Positions 1 through 9,612 of a DNA stretch of 64,000 bases are shown here, piece after piece. Made by a program: the position numbers and the translations under genes. Position 1 is the stretch's first letter; the number at the start of each line of letters is the position of its first letter. The stretch is from Fennellomyces sp. T-0311. Lineage: Eukaryota; Mucoromycota; Mucoromycetes; Mucorales; Lichtheimiaceae. The notes beneath the pieces were generated by a model, which ran no database searches, was not told where the DNA came from, and saw only the letters and a list, made by a program, of their open reading frames with translations. The stretch is from the NCBI GenBank assembly GCA_025266875.1, contig JALLLT010000048.1:186001-250000 (forward strand). Direction: 5' to 3'.

Positions 1-1151
1 ATGCCTTCGTAACCTCCTGCTTCTTCGAACCGATCACGGAAAAAGTCTTCAAATTGAGACATTTCGACTTCCTACGCCAACCGAATCAGCCATTTTCTCA
101 CTGATTGACAGGTAGCTTTGGTTACTTGGAGACAAACAACATCCGTATTCCAGCGCAAGATCTCAGTCATCAAAAGCTCCTTGCGATAATCCCAACCGAG
201 TGCCCACGATGGCGTGTATCCATACGCTTGTGTATTTGCAAACTTTTGACACAACACGTTGTAGCACAATACCGAAAGAGTCTCCACTGGCTCCTTTCCG
301 TCATCGTCGTCGGTATCCAAGACACGAATCATTTCGCGTTGCGGGGGTGGCATGCCAACTGAAGATCATTTGTCCTTCAGCAATTGATTTTTCACAAAAA
401 AAAAGTTAGATCTACCTTCAGCATTTTCACGCAGGTTGGCAATGACAGCGGGAGCACCTTCCTCTAACAGCAATTGAGTGGTCTCCGAGTCGATCGGATT
501 GCCGTCCAAACCAAGCGTTTCCAATTGATACAACGTGCCCAGGTCGGTCGGCAGGGTGGTCAGCTGATTATCGAACAACAACAGCTCTTTCAACTGCACG
601 AGCAAGCCCAGTTCAGGCGGTATGTTGGAGAGTTGGTTCGCGGAAGCATCGAGGATGGTCAAGTTGACCAACTTTGAGAGACTCGAAGGCAAAACGGTCA
701 AGTTGTTGTGGTTGATGTATAGGACGGTGAGAAACAGGTAGTGTTGAGTCAACACTTTAGATAGGTTATGCAGACCCATGCCACCCATGTCTAATGTTGA
801 CCAAGGATACGTGTGTTCTTCGTCTTCTGCACCTTTTTGCGGTATCGGGCGGATCGACGCTGGATTGGTCATTGTAATGGGATTGGCAGGCGTCGCCGTG
901 CGGGCCAATAAGGCTGCGGTCCGAGCGTGATGATGGGGAGACGCGGCTTGGCGGGATCGCTGAGCATAACTGAATTGGCGGTCGTAATGTGTTCCTGAGG
1001 ATTCAATCGTAGTGGAAAAGTGAGATGGCGTGGATGGGCTGGACTGATGCAAGCTGGGTAATGAGGTTGGCTTGGAAGGCACCATAGTGGAGCCCAGCGA
1101 AAGCGGGTACCGTACGAACGAATTGACACTACTTGTGCTGTAAGGATACAT
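1..1151 (-). CDS. CCR4: CCR4-type mRNA deadenylase (5' part, runs off left edge)
   Basis: Catalytic deadenylase subunit of the CCR4-NOT complex, which shortens mRNA poly(A) tails. Exons read on the minus strand are 416..1151, 126..358 and 1..71; the rest lies outside the window. The first exon has a low-complexity Ser/Pro/Thr-rich N-terminus (about 120 residues), then leucine-rich repeats (LYINHNNLTVLPSSLSKL, LKELLLFDNQLTTLP, LETLGLDGNPID), the CAF1-binding module of yeast Ccr4. The second exon starts the endonuclease/exonuclease/phosphatase domain (VLCYNVLCQKFA), and the third begins EVEMSQFEDFF, joining to CLQ to give the CLQEVE motif with a metal-binding Glu. Introns 359..415 and 72..125 have GT...AG ends and keep frame. 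The start is the ATG at 1151. LRR plus EEP order fits CCR4 and excludes the LRR-less nocturnin/angel relatives. Confidence 0.93.
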
Positions 1152-1400
1152 GACTGCTTCAAGGTTATCGGTGCATTCAGTTTTTTCCAGAGAGAGAGTT
1201 TAATACTGGTTAAAAGCAGGACACACCCAGCAGCGGGAAAGAAAGTCACCACGCTTTACTCTCATGACACGGTATGGAAAGCAAGAAGAAATGCAATGGA
1301 TGATTTTGTATAAACGAAGCCAGCAAAATGTACAATGTGTGGGGATATATGCCAACGAAATGTGGGGGAAATATTGCCAAGTAACGAATTATGGAGCTAT

Positions 1401-2729
1401 CTATCCTCCTTGGTGAGCTAGGCGCGGCGCTGCAAACATCGCTGCCACGTCCGCCGCCGACATACTGTCCTGCGCCGTGGATGGATGACTGAGGGCGTGT
1501 GGAGGGTGCGTGAGATCCGGTCGATAATGCTCGGGTATGAAAGTCGTCCGTCCTGGCTGCTGGTGCGTGTCGTGATCCGTGTCCACCAGAGAGTTGTCAG
1601 GCGACAATTGTGGAGTCGTACATGCCGGTGAAGACGATGATGGCGGCGATGGCGTCATCCCGTTCGAACTACTTGCAGCCGCAGCCGCAGCAGCGGCGGC
1701 GGCGGCTGCGCGGTACTTTTGTCGGGTACCTCGGCCCATGGGATGATCGTGTTGAGAGGCATAGATCTGCATTTCACGAGCGTAACGTGCCTTGTCAGCC
1801 TGGGCCTTGGTATGCCACGGCATTCTCTCAGCATCAGTCATGGTATTCCAACGTTCGGCACACAGCTTGCTGATTTGACCAACAGTGGAGCCTGGGTATG
1901 TCTGCATGGTCTCTGGGCGCACCTCCGTCAAATACCACATGTACGCCGACAAGGGGTGCTTAGGGGCAGCAGGATTTTTGTCACGACGATGGCGCTTTCG
2001 AGTTGATTGTTGCTTGAGGGTATCTGAGGACGACGATGCATAGCTTTGGTTGCTGCCTTCAACGACAAGTAGCGCTGCCTCGGTAACGTTGCTTGGGTCT
2101 TGTTGCTGCGCTAACATTGCTTTCCGCTTCAGCTTGGCATAGTGGCCTGCTTTGGCAAGCTCAGCCTTCGATCGGCGAATGTACATTGAGTTGGGATGCA
2201 GTGCACGTTGTGTCTCCTTGATGCTGTTGGCTTGGCTTACGTAGCGATTCTTTTCCGATTGACTGAGATTCTTCCACCGTTCACCAATTTCCTTGCTGAT
2301 CTCGGCTACTTTCATTGTCGGGTTCGAGTCTTTGAGTTGCTTGCGCATCTCCTTATTGAACAGCAAGAAGGCGTTTGGCGGCCGGGTAACGCGGATAGGC
2401 GCATCTGCAGGACGTTCTCGAGGAGATGCTCTGCTTGCTTTGGGCTTCATATCCTTGCTACTTACGGCGACAGTGGGCTGATGCAGTTGCGGCGGGTGCA
2501 TTGCCGCCTGCAGTATTGGAAATGGCGTATACGATGTCGGCAAACTTTGGTACGCCGAGGTGGCATCCTGCAGGTGAGCATGCTGTAGCGCTGGATTTTG
2601 TAATTGTGGATTGTGAAGAACAGAGCTGTCGAGTGTCTGTGCCTGCGACAAGTCTGCGTAGGACAGGCCGAAAGGGAGGTTCTCGTGGAAATTATCTAAA
2701 GAGGAATCATTACTAACGGAACCAAGCAC
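1401..2729 (-). CDS. Protein with two HMG boxes (putative transcription factor)
   Basis: Open frame of about 440 codons with two DNA-bending HMG boxes. The first (about residues 115-185 of the open frame, RPPNAFLLFNKEMRKQ...IGERWKNLS) looks like the MATA/Sox sequence-specific type. The second (about 255-325, PKHPLSAYMWYLTEVRP...CAERWNTM) looks like the HMGB/NHP6 architectural type. The N-terminus is Gln/Leu-rich; after box 2 come a poly-Ala run encoded near 1680..1715 and a Ser/Pro/His-rich tail. The 5' end is unresolved: no in-frame ATG opens the frame at 2729 (the codon there is GTG, with a stop just upstream). Either an upstream exon exists or translation starts at the ATG at 2501, which keeps both boxes. 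Its role is unknown; single-HMG sex-locus proteins of Mucoromycota are a different architecture. Confidence 0.82.
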   Translation of the reverse strand: MLGSVSNDSSLDNFHENLPFGLSYADLSQAQTLDSSVLHNPQLQNPALQHAHLQDATSAYQSLPTSYTPFPILQAAMHPPQLHQPTVAVSSKDMKPKASRASPRERPADAPIRVTRPPNAFLLFNKEMRKQLKDSNPTMKVAEISKEIGERWKNLSQSEKNRYVSQANSIKETQRALHPNSMYIRRSKAELAKAGHYAKLKRKAMLAQQQDPSNVTEAALLVVEGSNQSYASSSSDTLKQQSTRKRHRRDKNPAAPKHPLSAYMWYLTEVRPETMQTYPGSTVGQISKLCAERWNTMTDAERMPWHTKAQADKARYAREMQIYASQHDHPMGRGTRQKYRAAAAAAAAAAAASSSNGMTPSPPSSSSPACTTPQLSPDNSLVDTDHDTHQQPGRTTFIPEHYRPDLTHPPHALSHPSTAQDSMSAADVAAMFAAPRLAHQGG

Positions 2730-2732
2730 CCT

Positions 2733-4250
2733 TTATTTGATTCTGCCATTTTATAATACTCACTCATTCAAACGCTGTATATTCAAAAGGCATCGCTGAG
2801 GGAAAAAAAACCCGACTTGGTGCTGGAAAAGAAAAAAGGTCAAGAATTTAGCAAGTCACTCGGATCACGTGAGCTCTCCTCGTCCCTGGACACCCAGTAT
2901 TACGGATTAACACATGGAGAAACCCATTGGTGTCCGCACCCGATAAACAGCCCGCTGATGTAAGCATACGGGCGACAACCTCCGGGTAATAGAACACCCT
3001 ATGGCCGATCGGCTCAGTGTCCAATGTCATAGTTCTGCAGCAATAGAGTGATCGAGGTACGTATTGTATGCAGACAATGACAGGCGCTATGCTAGTGTGT
3101 GTTACCGTTGCTAACCGAGAAGCCCTTATTGTAATTGTTTACCTTGTGTTGCCGCGACAACAGGCTCGACTCATGACCTGGTGCTATGCGACAGTATTGC
3201 TACACGGACAAGCAGGCAGATGGATGTTGATATTTCTGTCAGCATATAACCAGAAAACAAAAAAAGTCGGCTCGGTCTGGCACGGGACCTAGTTCTGCTT
3301 TGAAACTACCATGTTTATTGTCCACGCTAAGCCTGCGCGATACCGACCTTATCTACTCGGATATGAGAAACCATACGGCAAGCCTGTAGTCCATTTACCA
3401 TACATGAGCGACATACGTGCGTTTCCTTTATGAGAGCTTACGTATCAAGAGTTATCGTATCCGACGAGTAGCCGACTTGACTATAAAATAGATACAGGCT
3501 CTATGCGGATCTTACTAAAATAGAGTGACCGGGCTGCTCATCATGGTGTAACCAAGCAACAATGAATTGGCCAGAGAAGGTTATTTTACCGGAAAGACAC
3601 CATGAAGATATTTGTTTAAATGTGCACGAAGGATAACGACAAACCGCATGGAAAAATATTCCACGGAATTCCAACTCATGCTCATCGTATTCGACCATGA
3701 TTCTACGTGAGTGGCACATGTCGCTCCGATGCACAGGCTGTTTAATAAAATGCTCTGTTGCATCATTTTTACTATCGGGACTGATAGAATGGCATGCATC
3801 ATCTTTTTCGAACAAACAAAACCCCGGTGGGTTTTTGCAAAAAGTCCAAGCTCGTGGGGACATCTATACCACTTGAAAATCACAGCGGGGTCATCACGCC
3901 CTTAGCATACCCCGCGTTTGTACGAGGTTGAAAAAGGGTTGGTCGTCGTGTGACCAACAGCATCATCACTGGGCGACCTACGCTGACATGTGAAAAAAAT
4001 ACTACGCAAAATACACCTATCCAAATACTCCGAGAGCAAGAGTCGTTTTCTTTTCTTTAGCTCTTTTCTTCTTCTTCTCATTGCCTCCCCCTTAAAATAA
4101 ATAATGCTTGACCATTTGGTTGGAAAGCCATCAGCAAACTGGAAGCGTACCCAAGTTGTTTTGACGCTTTTATTTGGGTAAAACGTCATTTTTTTTCATG
4201 CCCCGTGTCGGAATAGCTAAACTTTCTTTTGAAAAAGACTATGGGCGTTG
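2733..4250. other. Gene-free stretch
   Basis: About 1.5 kb between the HMG protein and the esterase. Only short open frames without recognisable domains or splice-linked exons are visible on either strand. It presumably holds both 5' regions, as the genes are divergent. I see no repeat, tRNA or transposon signature. Confidence 0.5.
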
Positions 4251-6476
4251 ATGAAGGGAAAAACCACCCATTTGCCACGTATCGTTCAAAAGTTGAATCG
4301 CAAAACAGGTAATATTGGATGGAGACTTCACAGTGCTTGTTATATTTATCGCTTTTTTTCATCAGTGGGCAGTTCACCATGGAAAGTTGCGCTTGGGACA
4401 TGGATGTCATACTACTTCCTGCAAAACCTGTTCTTGTTGGTCGGACTTAACGGTATGCAGCAAATAGCTATATAGATATGCAAGAAGATCCATACTTACT
4501 TTTGATTTCCATGCAGCACCTGAACCATTGACACGCTTGGTAAGAATAAATGAAGTCTCTCATTTTTCGTCATCTTACCCTTCCCCCCTTTTTTACTTGA
4601 CGTAGTACAAGCGCAGCTTCTATCGTGGCACATGGATCTTGACAGCCTTGGATGCCGGATTCTTTACCGCGATGCCAATTCGTCCTACATGGTTACGACA
4701 CATTTGCTCCATGGTGTTTTCCTTTTACTATTTGATTTTCGCTGATGCTGCCGAGGAGCGTGTGAGACGTGTCCGTGCGACCATTTCCATCGATCATATG
4801 CGCGTTTCTTGGGAAAAGGTTGCAGGCAATCCAATCTTGAACTTGATGTCTCGCGTACTTCGACCACCACTTACCATCAAACGAACTTTGCATTTTGAGC
4901 GCAAAAATGGTTTGCCATCCACTGAAGTTCTGTTCCTTTATGCCGGCGATCCCAAAACACTTGCCGAACAAACAACTATTTTGCTTCAATTCCCCGGTGG
5001 TGGATTCGTTTCCATGCCTCCCTCGTGCCATGAAGATGCATTGGCTGCCTGGGCCAATCAAACTGGCTTGCCAATCGTCAGTGTCAATTACAAAAAGGCT
5101 CCGGAGTATCCTTATCCTTGGCCAGTGGATGAATGCTTTGACTTTTATGCCGCACTGACCCAAAGCCGCGGTCGCATGGTTGGGTTGTCCGGTAAACAAG
5201 ATGTTAAAGTCATCATTGTCGGTGATTCAGCGTAAGTAGTATGTCTTACTGATGATAAAGCAAAACTAATGGTTGATATAGTGGTGGCAATTTAACTGCT
5301 GCCGTGACACTCAAGGTACTGTCATACAATCAGGAAATCAAAACACGATCTTCGTTAAGATTGGATGAAGTACCAAAGTCAACAGTCCAAGTGCCTGATG
5401 GACTTGTGCTGATCTATCCTGCGCTGGATTTCGAAATGACCTGCTGGATGACTCCTGCCCAGCTCTCGTTGCTCCGATCACCATCCACGACTGATATGAT
5501 TCGTTCCAAGTCACTCCAAAGTCTTATGGATACCAAGGATCATTTGAGTCACTCTAGCCCACTGAGCACTGTGCCAGACATCGAGAAGCAAAGCCTGTGG
5601 AAACGTGCTTTTGGTATGACACCCCTTGAAGCACCTAAAAAGCAGCCTGAACCCGCTATCGAACAACGTGTGGTGGCGCAAGATATGACCAAGGTCAAGA
5701 GTGCATGGGAAACTGCCCGTATTGCCATGACTAGCCGTATGTGCTATTTCAATGACCGTATCATTACTGCGGATATGGTAAGTTGCAAACCGTGTACACG
5801 GAACAAAGGAAAACTAATGCACCCCTTATGTGATTTTTTTTCAGATGCGTGCCATGGCTATCCGTAAGTTTCTTTTTCTTAAAAACTCAATATCGTTCGA
5901 ATTACTCATTGGTTCATCATAGTTTACCTTGGTCCCCACGCGACACCCGATTTCGAGCGCGATTATTTGCTATCACCCATCGTTGCTCCTCAAGATTTGC
6001 TCGCTCAATTCCCCAAGACATACATGCTGTGCGGTGAAAAGGATCCTTTCGTCGACGATACAGTTATCTTTGCCGGAAAGATCCGACACGCTAAGCATCA
6101 AGAACGCAATAGACGTGAGCAAGAGGATCTGGAATACGATCCATTGTTGGACGACAGTACAGTCCAAGTACAGTTTTTAGAAGGCATGAGCCACGCTTTC
6201 TTGCAAATGATGGCGTTTTTGCCTGAGGCTCACCAAGCGGTAAAGACCATCGGTGATTGGGTGCTCGAGATGGCGGCAGACACCGAAGAGAGTACAGATG
6301 AATCTAGCAGCATGGCATCGGATAACATGGATTTACCTCTGGTGAATGAGCCGGTGAATACTGCTCGCAAGATCGCTGTACATCTTGCGGAAATTGTTAC
6401 TTCGGAACGAGATATGATGAGTCGACGAAAGTCTGACCTGGTGAGCGAGTTGTTCACTCAAAAGGTTCAGCAATAA
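4251..6476 (+). CDS. HSL-type alpha/beta hydrolase (membrane-anchored esterase/lipase)
   Basis: Seven exons: 4251..4308, 4366..4452, 4517..4539, 4606..5231, 5282..5777, 5845..5863, 5923..6476; they join in frame to 620 aa. The family hydrolyses acyl esters. The nucleophile motif GDSAGGN is split by the intron 5232..5281. A candidate acid lies in GEKDPFVDD and a candidate base His in GMSHAFLQM near the C-terminus. The oxyanion motif reads FPGGGF, so the first His of the usual HGGG is Pro. Hydrophobic segments near residues 30-50 and 75-95 (MSYYFLQNLFLLVG; SMVFSFYYLIFA) suggest an N-terminal membrane anchor. Between nucleophile and acid there is a long charged insertion (about residues 300-400). 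Two exons are tiny (23 and 19 nt). The start ATG at 4251 is the only one in frame with exon 2. A steryl-acetyl hydrolase or lipid-droplet role is possible but not shown. Confidence 0.88.
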
Positions 6477-6760
6477 TAGATCCATACCACTCCCTTATAT
6501 TACAATGTACATACATCCGATGCCAGAATATAAAGATCTTTGTTTATTAGTAAAGTTGATTATATAAACGCTTTCCCTTTCACCTATTTGATGCATTGCA
6601 AGTTGATGGTGGTTGCGCAGCATTAGCATGTGGCTTGATCGGTTAATTTATATCTAAAGGGCGCGGTGTCGCATAATTTGACTGTATCCTCTTCAACGTA
6701 ATTGCAGGAGGCATTATTGAATTGACTCGGATACTCAATAATCAATTCGCTGAATGCAGA

Positions 6761-8285
6761 ATGGAAGTAAATTTACCAGAGGTCAGCAATGGACTCGTTC
6801 CAATTGACAACTGTTTAACCTCAATGGTACTTTTTAGTCACATTACTTACAAAACGATCTGGTGGTCGTTCTGAGTGCTGTAGTGAGAAAGTCAAACATT
6901 CCGAGGGTACGAGTTGGCGCATACGTAGTAATGTGGGTCGATTCAGATCTACCGCCAATAGTGGAAACATATGCCGGCTATGTGTCAGACGTTCGATACG
7001 GTGAATTAATGGTATAAAAGTATAATGCCATCTAAAGACAGTATCGTCTAACGACATATTCCAGGGCATCAAAACAATCATAAGCAAATGTACCCCAGAA
7101 CAACCGATCAACATCGTAGGCACCACCTCTCGACTCCTCTATGGTAGGCTTTTTTTAACAGCCATGTTTTGTTGACTCAACGTTTGCGTAGCTCTCGACC
7201 ATCCGCTATCAAATAAGGCGCGCGATCGAGGCGTGCATATATTATATGAGGAAGTGAAGGCGATCATTGAAGCACGACCAGGAAGTGTGCGTCTGGTGAG
7301 TCAAGCGTAAAAAATGTAATAGCTAAGAGGCTGATAACATGTTAAAAAAAGTTTGACAAAGGCCGCAGCATACTGACAAAGGAAGCAGTGAACAACATCG
7401 GAAACATGGCACTGATGGCCTGTAAAACAGTAATGTTTGTATCCGACTCGGTCTAGTAGTATTCGCGTTGCTCATTGTTCCCGTAGAGAAAGCGACGAAG
7501 TGGTAGTGTCTGCCAACCCATTGCTACCAGAACCCGTGCCGTATAGCTTGCCAAAATCCGAGATGCCTCCACCACTGGAACGGAAGAATATTGATAAAAG
7601 AAAGACTGAAAAAAGGAAACAAAAAAAAGCTGAAAAAAAGAAACTAAAAATGGCTGAACAAGAGGAACATGAAAAAGCTAAACAAGAGAAGCAAAAAGCC
7701 AAGACGCCGGATGACGAACACGGTTTCGGTTCATTGGTGCCTCAACAACATCACAGCTCGAACGAAGAGCGAAAAGTTTACAATTTGCGTTCAAGTACAC
7801 TCGTTCAACGCGAATCTGTTACTGTAAAGGAGGAGAATTTAAGCCGTGAGCAAAGGAGACGTCTTAAGGCACAGAGACATAAGGAACAGGAGATGAGCAG
7901 TGATCAACGTCTTCCTCAAATAAGCGACGAGGGGCACAATGAGATGGACCCTTCCTTGGCAAACCAGCAGTCCGTCGAGCATGACAATGTAGGCGAATGC
8001 CGCATAAGCAACGTAGAGGAACAGCGTAGCGATGTCCACCGATCCCCGATAGTACCTCAGTATGATGGGCATATTGAAGGAAATCCGTTCTTGTTCTACA
8101 ATCGAGCTGTCACCCAATATGGAGTGAACCTTTCCGGGGTACTCGGCGTGGACATAGACGATGATCTCCTCCCACAAAAGAAGCGCAGAAAGGTAATGGA
8201 CAAAACGCCGGAGGAAGGCCAAGGTCACTCTGCCGCTGCTGAACCGAAAGGCTGGTTCTCGCGATTAATTAGCAAGTTTATCTGA
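6761..8285 (+). CDS. Unrecognised nuclear-looking protein (splice model incomplete)
   Basis: I do not recognise this family. Proposed exons 6761..6781, 6838..7000, 7042..7143, 7192..7295 and 7352..7429 join in frame and encode a compact, regular-looking N-terminal region (YLQNDLVVVLSAVVRKS; KARDRGVHILYEEVKAI; ILTKEAVNNIGNMALMACK). A last exon, open from about 7487 to the TGA at 8285, encodes a Lys/Glu-rich coiled segment (KRKTEKRKQKKAEKKK), a low-complexity middle, an NPFLFYNRAVTQYGVNLSG block and a basic patch QKKRRKV that resembles a nuclear localisation signal. The junction between 7429 and 7487 does not close: every GT donor I find is in phase 0 while the acceptor CCCGTAG needs phase 2. 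Skipping to an acceptor at 7563 would restore frame but removes a segment with a counterpart in the downstream copy. Either a splice detail is missed or the gene is damaged. Confidence 0.5.
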
Positions 8286-8499
8286 ACGAATATGAATCAA
8301 TTTCCATTTTCAAAATAGCACCATATCCCAAATGCAACAACAGCTGCGTAGCGATCTTACACATTATGTCCCTGAATTCTTGTATCTTTTATTGAATTAC
8401 GTATACTTGTATCCATGAAAATTTAAAATGTGTGCTGCAGCTTAAATAGAAAGTATCTGTTGACATTATCGCTTCCTGATACGCCCATCTCAAATAATA

Positions 8500-8935
8500 A
8501 GTTTTTTTTCGGTGCGTAGCAATTATGCTGTGCTGACTGAACATTTGCGTAACTATTCAGCGAACACCACACGCCAAGTGAAGGAGGAAAAGATCGGTTG
8601 TTTGTGGAACTTGGCGCCGTGGTTACGGAAAAAACTGGCAATGCAATACTGGTAAGTTAAGCGTAAGAGAAGGGGTGTATTAATTATAATGCTAACGATA
8701 TGCTGCGAAAGTTTGTTCGAGCATCAAGCCCCGCAATACACTCAAAGTTGAACTATGCCAAAAACCTGGTCGGAATAGCTTGCGAGGCCAAACTATTTAT
8801 ATCCTTGTTGATCCTTTACTTTCAGATCTACTCATTGACTATGTAGACGATAAACTGGGGTTATCAGAGGACCCATACCGACCGGAACCCGCGCCGTATT
8901 CATATCACTATCTTAGTACTCACTGTATATAATTG
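8500..8935 (+). pseudogene. Decayed tandem copy of the 6761..8285 gene
   Basis: Parts of the preceding gene recur here in the same order. A segment ending at 8650 (KDRLFVELGAVVTEKTGNAIL) aligns with RDRGVHILYEEVKAIIEARPGSVRL of the upstream gene. A conserved phase-0 intron follows (8651..8711 against 7296..7351), and the next exon begins with Phe in both (FVRASS / FDKGRS), then LNYAKNLVGIACEAKLF against VNNIGNMALMACKTVMF. A later stretch ending at 8933 has PEPAPYS against PEPVPYS. The acceptor equivalent to GCGTAG at 7191 reads GCGTAA here and the reading frame shifts between blocks, so this is probably a non-functional duplicate. The alignment was made by eye and is weak in places. Confidence 0.45.
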
Positions 8936-8939
8936 TAAC

Positions 8940-9612
8940 TGTTCCACATGCTTCGTTTTACATAATGCTTTCCCTTCCTCCAAAAAAAAATGACATTGGC
9001 GATGGATAATATCAGTATGCAAAAATGACTTCCAGTTATTTCGCTTAGGTAGGAGCTATCCATCTATTCGATGACCCTTCCAGAAGGATCGGATGAATCT
9101 ACGTCGCTCCAGAGATCAGCGTCTGGCGTAATTATTTGCAGCTTGTTGCAGTGGCTAAAATATATCCACTAAGGGCAGTAATATGTCAGCGTAAGGCCTT
9201 GCTTTGTTGTCATGCCACCATTACTGACACCACGCTTATTAAAAAAAAATCGATTATGAATCGCCGTGGCTATGCGAAATGACAATGTCTTTGAGGAACA
9301 AACATTGTGGCGCCACAATGACTAGTTACTTGACGTATATGGCGTTCCTGACTAGATCCCCACACTGCACGATCTCGAAAAAGTGGTTGGATAAGTTTCT
9401 GTGGCATGACAGCGTTTCGTAGTTTAAACAGAAGAGATTTATCCGTAGCCTGGTCGCGGTGGGAAAAAATTAAAGTGTTTAGTCAATCTTCTTTGGTAAT
9501 CCGGATGAATAGAATTGACTATGCGCTACAACTCGAATTTAAAATGCTGTAATGGTAATTTGACCACTTTCCTTCTTTTCTCTCAACCGTCTTTACTCCC
9601 CACTCTTTCACT
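8940..9612. other. Gene-free stretch upstream of the dehydrogenase
   Basis: About 670 bp between the decayed copy and the cytochrome b5-dehydrogenase start. No coding signal. Immediately before the ATG at 9613 lies a pyrimidine-rich leader (ttccttcttttctctcaaccgt) typical of well-expressed fungal genes. Confidence 0.45.

Noticed and set aside
4693..5199. 168-codon frame on the minus strand
   Set aside because: Antisense shadow of the esterase exon, which has family motifs.
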